DNA of 64,000 nucleotides from Myrmaecium sp. VS I D KN 1 (Eukaryota > Ascomycota > Dothideomycetes > Valsariales > Valsariaceae). This document shows positions 57,570 to 64,000 of this stretch, piece after piece. Position numbers and translations under genes: made by a program. Each line of letters starts with the position of its first letter. Positions within the stretch are counted from its first letter, which is position 1. A model generated the notes under the pieces. It had not been told where the DNA came from, ran no database searches, and saw only the letters and a program-made list of their open reading frames with translations. Where the stretch lies: the NCBI GenBank assembly GCA_019775845.1, contig JADQAV010000001.1:430970-494969 (forward strand), written 5' to 3'.

Positions 57570-59880
57570 ATGTCTGCTGAAACTGCCACTTCCCCCGTTG
57601 CCAACGAGGCCGTCAACGGCACCGCCGTCGACACTGCTGTCGCTGGGTCCCAGGCTGCCGGCGATGCTCCTACCCCCACCTCCGCCGCGCCTTCCACCGC
57701 GCACCCCAACTCCGCTTCCCTCTACGTCGGTGAGCTGGATCCTTCCGTCACCGAGGCCATGCTCTTCGAGCTCTTCTCCTCGATCGGTCAGGTCGCCTCG
57801 ATCCGTGTCTGCCGTGACGCCGTCACCCGTCGCTCGCTCGGCTACGCCTACGTGAACTACAACAGCTCTGAGGATGGTGAGAAGGCCCTCGAGGAGCTCA
57901 ACTACACCGTCATCAAGGGCAGGCCCTGCCGCATCATGTGGTCGCAGCGCGACCCCGCTCTTCGTAAGACCGGCCAGGGCAACGTCTTCATCAAGAATCT
58001 CGACGTCGCCATCGACAACAAGGCTCTTCACGACACGTTCGCCGCCTTCGGCAACATCCTCTCCTGCAAGGTCGCCCAGGACGAGATGGGCAACTCCAAG
58101 GGTTACGGATTCGTCCACTACGAGAGCGCCGAGGCCGCCAACAACGCCATCAAGCACGTGAACGGCATGTTGCTCAACGAGAAGAAGGTCTTCGTCGGCC
58201 ACCACATCCCGAAGAAGGACCGTCTCAGCAAGTTTGAGGAGATGAAGGCCAACTTCACCAACGTCTACGTCAAGAACATTGACCAGGACACTTCCGACGA
58301 GGAATTCCGTCAGCTCTTTGAGAAGTACGGTGACATCACCTCCGCTTCCCTTGCCCGTGACAACGAGACCGGCAAGAACCGTGGCTTCGGTTTCGTCAAC
58401 TTCGTCAAGCACGAGGCTGCTGCCAAGGCTGTCGAGGAGCTCAACGACACCGAGTTCAAGGGTCAGAAGCTGTACGTCGGCCGTGCGCAGAAGAAGCACG
58501 AGCGTGAAGAGGAGCTTCGCAAGCAGTACGAGGCCGCGCGCCTCGAGAAGCAGTCCAAGTACCAGGGCGTCAACCTCTACGTCAAGAACTTGGGCGATGA
58601 CGTTGATGATGACAAGCTCCGTGAGATGTTCTCTCCCTTCGGCACCATCACCTCTGCGAAGGTCATGCGTGACACCATCCCTCTCGATGGCGAGAAGAAG
58701 GAGGATGCCAAGAAGGAGGAAGAGAAGAAGGAGGACGGTGAGAAGAAGGAGTCCGGTGACGAGAAGGAGAAGGACAAGGTCACCATCAAGGGCGAGAAGA
58801 AGCTGCTCGGCAAGTCCAAGGGTTTCGGCTTCGTCTGCTTCAGCAACCCCGATGAGGCTACCAAGGCTGTCACCGAGATGAACCAGAAGATGGTTGACGG
58901 CAAGCCGCTGTACGTCGCCCTTGCCCAGCGCAAGGATGTCCGTAAGAGCCAGCTCGAGGCTACCATTCAGGCTCGCAACAACCTCCGGAAGCAGCAGGCC
59001 GCTGCTCTCGGCTCCATGCCCCAGCAGCCCTTCATGCACCCGCAAATGTTCTTCGGTCCCGGCCAGCAGCCTCCCTTCCTGCCCGGCGGTCGTGGTCAGG
59101 TTCCCTTCCCCCAGGTCATCCCTGGTGCGCAGGGCGGTCGTGGAGCTGGTTTCCCTGGTCAGCCCCAGGGTGGCCGTGGCGCTCCCAACGCCCAGCAGGT
59201 CCCTCCCATGTACGGCATGCCCCCGAACATGCCCCCTGGTGCCTTCCCTCCGTACATGAACCCCCAGTACATCCAGCTTGCTCAGGCTGCTCAGGCTGCT
59301 GCCATGGGCGGTCGCGGCGCTGGCGGTCGCGGCGCTCCCGTCCCTGGCATGCCCGGCATGCCTCAGATCCCCGCTGCCGGCCCTAACGGTCGCGGAAACC
59401 CGCAGTTCCAGCAGGGCGCTGGCCGTGGCGGTGCTCCTAACATGAGGGGTGGTGCGCCTGGTGCCCCGGGCCGTGGTGCTCCTCAGGGCGCCCCTATCCC
59501 CGGTGCCCCTCTTGACCTTGCCACCTTGAACGCTGTTCCCCCTCAGCAGGCCAAGCAGATGCTCGGTGAGGCTCTGTACCCCAAGATCGCTGAACAGCAG
59601 CCCGAGTTGGCCGGCAAGATCACCGGCATGCTTTTGGAGATGGACAACGCTGAGCTTCTGAACCTGTAAGTTTTGACTATCACTTCTCTTTCATCTTAGC
59701 CGGGTTGCTAACACTTGTAATCACAGCACTACCGACGAGGCTGCTCTTCGCGCGAAGGTCGAGGAGGCTATGAGTGTGTATGACGAATATGTCAAGACCA
59801 AGGGCAGCAAGGGTGACGAGGTGAGCGGCAAGGAGAACACCCCGGCTAAGGAGGGCGAGGCCACCGAGGAGAAGGCTTAA
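57570..59880 (+). CDS. PAB1: Polyadenylate-binding protein
   Basis: The product binds mRNA poly(A) tails in cytoplasm and nucleus, controls deadenylation and promotes translation through eIF4G. Exons 57570-59665 and 59727-59880 give 749 residues. Four RRMs start at about residues 51, 139, 232 and 336, with RNP2 LYVGEL, VFIKNL, VYVKNI and LYVKNL and RNP1 [22 protein letters not shown] and GFGFVCF. RRM4 is split by a Lys/Glu-rich insertion of nearly 40 residues (about 375-412). A Pro/Gly/Gln/Met-rich linker with RGG-like repeats leads to the C-terminal MLLE domain (about 657-735, KITGMLLEM), which the single intron divides. Strong codon bias (C-ending codons) agrees with high expression. The acidic-lysine tail ends EEKA. 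Confidence 0.98.
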
Positions 59881-60909
59881 TTGCCCGATCCCAGTTCCTT
59901 CAACCCTTTTTTGCCCTTCCCTTGACCCTCCCTCTTCCTCTTGACGAACCCCTTGTCTTTTTTTCACTGTTATGACCCTTCCTCCCCCTGGCGTAACAGG
60001 CGCTTATGGTTTCTGTTTGGCTCTGGCTACCCTTCCACCCAACTCGCCCCAAAAGTTCTGCTTATCTTTTCTTCTTCGCTGTTGATGGATTGCCCCTTTA
60101 ACACTCTTTCGTTTCTAGGGGATGACCCTTCTGTCGCATCGTCATAATCAGCACGCTCGGATGATGAGTGCGACGACTGCGATCGAAGTGTAAGCCTCCG
60201 GCGTTGCCTCGGCAGTTGCCACCTCAGGCTTACATGGTTTGTCTCTTTGCTTTACGACCCGGGGGTTTGCTGTCTCACGCTGGTGCACCTGTGGCGAGGC
60301 TGCCTCGCCATCCGTCAGGTATCGACAACGAACGTAATCCCAAGGGACCTGATGGTAATCGAAGGGCGCTCCAGTTCGCCTCTGACTATCTCAACGAACT
60401 GGGTGGGCTGTGTACTTCTAGAGGTTGCCACGCATTTTTCCTACTACGCTTCAATGGGTGGGATGGATTGAATATTCTCGCGGGAATGCTGCTATGGAGG
60501 GGGACACTTGATTGCTTGATATTCTTCATGGGCGAGGGTGAAGGCAAGGATAACTTTGACCTTTTCTGTTCTACTTTATCACGATCATGGCTATGGCGAG
60601 TATGGGTATGTGTGGGATCGGATGGCGGGAGTGATGTTATATGCTGGACCGGCTCAGCAGATGATATCGGATGAATAGGCTTTCAATCAGCTTACGCGTT
60701 GCATGTTAGAATTGATGTTCTGTTTGCACATGACGATTGATTGCTTAGCGGTTGCTGCAAGGCTGGCGAGTTGGTCAACCAATCGGTCCTGTGAAGTGAT
60801 GCCAAGGACTCGGACTTGACCTACCGGACGTCATAGGTAGACAAGCACACCCATCACAACCCTTCCCTCCTCACTCCCGGCTTTTCTGCTCTCCACATCA
60901 GCTCAATCC
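59881..60909. other. Spacer between PAB1 and the DUF1992 gene
   Basis: T/C-rich PAB1 3' flank followed by mixed sequence. The frames at 60168-60674 and 60247-60471 lack protein-like composition. Nothing else seen. Confidence 0.5.
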
Positions 60910-62595
60910 ATGCCCGGCGCAAGGATCTCTGCCGCTCATATCCGCTCCAGCTGTCTCTCCACCCAGAAGCGAAGCAGTACAGCACGAAATCGCCCGCTCC
61001 AGTGGCGCTCACTGTGTCATTCGCCACCTCGCCATGACCCTCTCCGCGCAGGCTCGCCGAGTGCGTCCAAGGACCAGAAGAATCATGCTGCAGAGCACGA
61101 GACATCAGATGGAGGGTCCGGGGAGGGGAAGGTTGAGGGAAAGGAGGTGGAGCAAGGCGCACTCTCGCGCCGTCTTGCCCAGATGAGCGAGGAGGCGCTC
61201 GAAACCGGCGGACGCGGCGCCCGAGCTGCTGTTGCCGAGGCCGGATTCAGCGAGGACCTGAAGAAGCAGCTGGAGGAGCGCATCGCCAACGCGACGTTCC
61301 GGAGCGAGCACGCGAGCGCGTTCGCGATGGTCGGCCTGGCCTCCAGCGCCAGCAAGCACACCCGCGACCTGGCCGGGGCCGCGCCGTGGACGGGGAGTGA
61401 GAGCGTGGAGGATGCGAGTTTGCGGATGCTCAACGATGCCCATCGACCCGTTCGGGTCCGGCCGTCGTCGCCGCCGCATCCGGGCGTGCGTGTGCCGGAG
61501 AGGATCGATACGGGACATAATCGAAACAAAGCGCCTGCGGCGATGCGGTTGGGAAGTGCGCGCGACCGGACCTCCATGTACGCCTCGGCGAAGGATCAGC
61601 ACCTCAGCCCGGAGGAGCGGGAGAAGCTGTTCGCGGAGATGCAGGCGCGATTCGAGCCGCACGCGCGAGCGGTGCCGGGGACGATCCAGGGGCTGGCCAG
61701 CCTGGCGAACGAGCGGATCGAGGACGCGATCGCGCGGGGCCAGTTCAAGAACCTGCCCCGGGGCCGGGCGCTGGAGCGGGACTACAACGCGAGCAACCCG
61801 TTCCTGGACACGACGGAGTACTTCCTGAACAAGATGATCCAGAAGCAGGAGATCGTGCCGCCGTGGATCGAGAAGCAGCAGGAGCTGACGGCGGCGGCGA
61901 ACAAGTTCCGCACCCGCCTCCGGGCGGACTGGAAGAGGCATGCGGCGAGGGTCATCGCGAGTCGCGGCGGCACCCTGCAGGAGCAGTTGGAGCGCGCGAG
62001 GCGGTATGCGCGGGCGGAGGAGCGGGTCAATCCGAAGTCCACGTCGGGCGTACGGGCCCCGACGGCGGATGGGCCGGAGCATATGAGCGAGATCAGCCGT
62101 GCGGGAGAGCCGCACGTTCGGGACCAGCAGGACGAGCCCGGCTCGGGGGCGAGGGAAGACGACGCCGCAGCCGTCCACGCCCCATCCGCCGCAAGAGAAC
62201 CCCCCACCCGTCCCTTCCGCGACCCAACCTGGCTCGCGACCGAGTCCGCCTACCTGACGCACGCGATCGCGCACCTCAACGCGCTCACGCGCACCTACAA
62301 CCTGCAGGCGCCCGACCTGGCCAAGAAGCCGTACTTCCGGCTCGAGCGCGAGCTCGCCGCCGCCTACGCCGACGTCGCCCCCTTGCTCGCCGAGGAGATC
62401 CATCAGCGGGCTACGGGGCCCACGAAGGCACCGTCCTCCGGCCCGGCTGCGGCCGCGGCGTCCGGCGTCGCGAGCGCGTTTCGTGGGCTGGGTTTGCCTG
62501 GGCGGGGTGAGGGACATCGGGCCCGCGTCCGCGATGAGGATCGGGGGAAGAGGTATGGGTTAAGGGAGTTTTGGAGGGATGTTTTTGGGGGGTGA
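60910..62595 (+). CDS. DUF1992 / DNAJC28-like protein, probably mitochondrial
   Basis: A single exon of 561 residues. The N-terminal 45 residues are basic and Ser-rich with few acids (RISAAHIRSSCLSTQKRSST), as in a mitochondrial targeting sequence. The conserved DUF1992 domain is seen at about 260-330: LASLANERIEDAIARGQFKN, LPRGRALERDYNASNPFLDT, TEYFLNKMIQKQEIVPPWIEKQ. This resembles the corresponding part of DNAJC28 and bacterial YdhM-like proteins. No J-domain HPD motif is present, so it is not a DnaJ co-chaperone by itself. A second helical segment (about 440-500, WLATESAYLTHAIAHLNALTRTYNL) is also typical of the fungal members. The role is unknown. Confidence 0.88.
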   Translation: MPGARISAAHIRSSCLSTQKRSSTARNRPLQWRSLCHSPPRHDPLRAGSPSASKDQKNHAAEHETSDGGSGEGKVEGKEVEQGALSRRLAQMSEEALETGGRGARAAVAEAGFSEDLKKQLEERIANATFRSEHASAFAMVGLASSASKHTRDLAGAAPWTGSESVEDASLRMLNDAHRPVRVRPSSPPHPGVRVPERIDTGHNRNKAPAAMRLGSARDRTSMYASAKDQHLSPEEREKLFAEMQARFEPHARAVPGTIQGLASLANERIEDAIARGQFKNLPRGRALERDYNASNPFLDTTEYFLNKMIQKQEIVPPWIEKQQELTAAANKFRTRLRADWKRHAARVIASRGGTLQEQLERARRYARAEERVNPKSTSGVRAPTADGPEHMSEISRAGEPHVRDQQDEPGSGAREDDAAAVHAPSAAREPPTRPFRDPTWLATESAYLTHAIAHLNALTRTYNLQAPDLAKKPYFRLERELAAAYADVAPLLAEEIHQRATGPTKAPSSGPAAAAASGVASAFRGLGLPGRGEGHRARVRDEDRGKRYGLREFWRDVFGG

Positions 62596-63123
62596 GGGAG
62601 GGTGGGCGTTTACCTTCCTTCCCTCTATATAATCCTACATATTGCATGTTTGTCGGTTGCGTCGAAGTGGGAGAGAGAAAAAGAGTCGTTCTTATGATTG
62701 ATGACTTTCTTGCTACACATAGCCCTTTCTTCTCCGGGTCCGATGAGGAAAAAATTAGATACATATCATTATGCACGACAAACAGAATTACGCTTTGCAC
62801 ACCACTGTTGGTCCAAGAGTAGATATCAATACCACCAATACCAATATCGCTCATCCCTGGAAGTGAAAGATGAGAAACACCCTCGAAAAGGAAAACACAA
62901 AAGCTCAATTGTCATGGCCGCCCACACCCCTCACATCCGGAAGCAAACCGTCAACATCGAAAAGGGAATCTGCCCCAGCTTTTTCTGGGCCGGTCAAACA
63001 CAAGAACAGAAGGAGGTTGGGCCGCACACAGAGGGAGAAGAAACAAGAAGAAATCCGCAGAAAAAATGGGGGGAAAAGAAAAAGGAAAAACCACAGCAAC
63101 AATCCCTCGAACCCCCATCCATC
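62596..63123. other. Convergent 3' flanks of the DUF1992 gene and centrin
   Basis: AT-rich in the middle (62690-62880), A-rich near centrin. No gene or RNA recognised; both neighbouring transcripts end here. Confidence 0.5.
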
Positions 63124-64000
63124 TCAACCAAGGCAGATCGCAAGAAACTCATCCCGACCCACGAGGCCGTCGCCGTCCAAGTCGAACTCGTCGATCATGG
63201 CCCGGAGCTCGTCCTCCTGGAGGGCCTCGCCGAGCTCGCGGGCGACGCGGCGGAGGTCGTCGAGGCTGATGCCGCCCTTGGCGCCTTCGTCGAAGAGCGC
63301 GAAGGCGCGCAGGATCTCCTCCCGCGGGTCCCGCGCTAGGATCCGGGACGCGCAGAGGGATTGGAAGGCCGGGAGGGGGAGGAGGAGGCGGGGTGGTGAC
63401 GCTGGGGTGGTGGCGGTGCTGGATGATGGTGCTTGGTTGGGGGGTTGGCGGTGGACGCTGGTTGTGGTGGTGGTGGTGGGTTAGTTTGATGTGTTGTGGA
63501 GGGTGTTTGGGGGGAGAGGGGGAGGAGTGGCTTTGGCTTACCCGTGCGTTTGGAGGATGGAGAGGATCTCTTGTTTGGGGAGGTCGAAGCCGAGGGCTTT
63601 GAGGGCCACCTTCAGCTCGTGGTAGTCGATGTGGTTGTCCTTGTCGAGGTCGAAGAGGGCGAACTAGCACGTCAAACGTCAGCCCTTGTTTCTTTTTCCC
63701 TTTTTCCTCACACATGCTTGCTTCCTCATACGACTCCCGCTTCCCCTCCTCAAAAGAAAGATACAGAAAAAAGAAGAAAACATACCGCCTCATTCACCTC
63801 CTCCCTCTGCTCCTCCGTCAGCTGCCCAAGCTCAAGCTGGCCCTGCCGCTCCAGCCGCTCCCGCTCCGCCCGCTCCGCCCGTTCCCGCTCGAACTTGGCC
63901 GCCGCCTGCTGCTGCGCGGTCGTGTAGGCCACCCCGGACGGTCCGGGCCCTCCTCCCGCGACGCCGCCGGGGCCCGCCGCGCCTGCGCCCGGCGCGACAC
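63124..64000 (-). CDS. CDC31: Centrin, Cdc31 type (5' truncated by window edge)
   Basis: The product is the EF-hand Ca2+-binding protein needed for spindle pole body duplication and, with Sac3/Thp1, for mRNA export. On the minus strand, exons are beyond 64000 to 63786, 63663-63542 and 63457-63124; the second intron has a CTAAC branch site 20 or so bases before its acceptor. The N-terminal part seen is Gly/Pro-rich, then a basic charged helix, then [12 protein letters not shown] joined to [26 protein letters not shown], the canonical EF-hand 1. EF-hand 2 is replaced by a Pro/Ser/Thr-rich insert followed by [12 protein letters not shown]-hand 3 ([12 protein letters not shown]) is degenerate. 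EF-hand 4 ([12 protein letters not shown]) is canonical. The protein ends FLAICLG. The start lies outside the window. Confidence 0.93.

Noticed and set aside
57354-59045. 563-codon open frame antisense to PAB1
   Set aside because: It mirrors the strongly biased codon use of PAB1 (few stops on the opposite strand) and encodes a Leu/Val/Gly-rich peptide without family features.
61105-62517. 470-codon antisense frame over the DUF1992 gene
   Set aside because: Arg-rich shadow; the sense frame contains the recognisable DUF1992 domain.

Overview
This window is nuclear DNA from a filamentous ascomycete (Pezizomycotina); the class cannot be settled from sequence alone. The evidence is the gene set (Argonaute, Vcx1-type Ca2+/H+ exchanger, COQ3, TFIIE beta, Mlp1/TPR, sulfiredoxin, ERG27, a Dsc2-like rhomboid pseudoprotease, complex I 51 kDa subunit, C2H2 factor, epsin, FBP1, PAB1, centrin), introns of mostly 50-110 nt with GTRNGT donors and CTAAC-like branch sites, GC-rich exons, and AT- or microsatellite-rich spacers. 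There is no operon structure. I saw no transposon, tRNA, rRNA, CRISPR array or secondary-metabolite cluster.

Layout. 0-4 kb: the 3' end of an Argonaute gene, then a vacuolar Ca2+/H+ exchanger. 5.9-11 kb: a single-pass membrane/coiled-coil protein, COQ3, and TFIIE beta on the minus strand. 11.3-18.1 kb: the Mlp1/TPR nuclear-basket protein, divergent from TFIIE beta. 19-26.5 kb: sulfiredoxin, a WBP2-like PPxY protein, ERG27, a centrosomin-motif coiled-coil protein and a Dsc2-like protein. 26.7-28.3 kb: an unrecognised minus-strand gene. 29.3-30.9 kb: complex I 51 kDa subunit. 31-36.6 kb: a gene-free stretch rich in microsatellites, upstream of a four-finger C2H2 regulator (36.6-38.3 kb). 40.1-45.9 kb: epsin, a conserved membrane-anchored protein of unknown function on the minus strand, and a 102-residue protein. 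46-49 kb: a second gene-free, more AT-rich stretch containing a perfect hairpin. 49.1-63 kb: FBP1, a 1480-residue low-complexity protein, PAB1 and a DUF1992 (DNAJC28-like) protein. The window ends in the 3' part of a CDC31 centrin gene on the minus strand.

Most genes are unrelated housekeeping functions, so they do not form a pathway. Looser groupings are mitochondrial (COQ3, complex I, probably DUF1992), sterol/ER (ERG27, Dsc2-like), nuclear envelope/spindle pole (Mlp1, Cnn-motif protein, centrin) and ubiquitin/endocytosis (WBP2-like PPxY protein, epsin). I rebuilt exon structures by reading splice sites; all introns are GT-AG except one GC-AG intron in epsin. I found no convincing undescribed system. 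The points most worth following are the A-rich leader of PAB1, the hairpin at 47.65 kb, the unusual linker in centrin, and several conserved genes without a known role.
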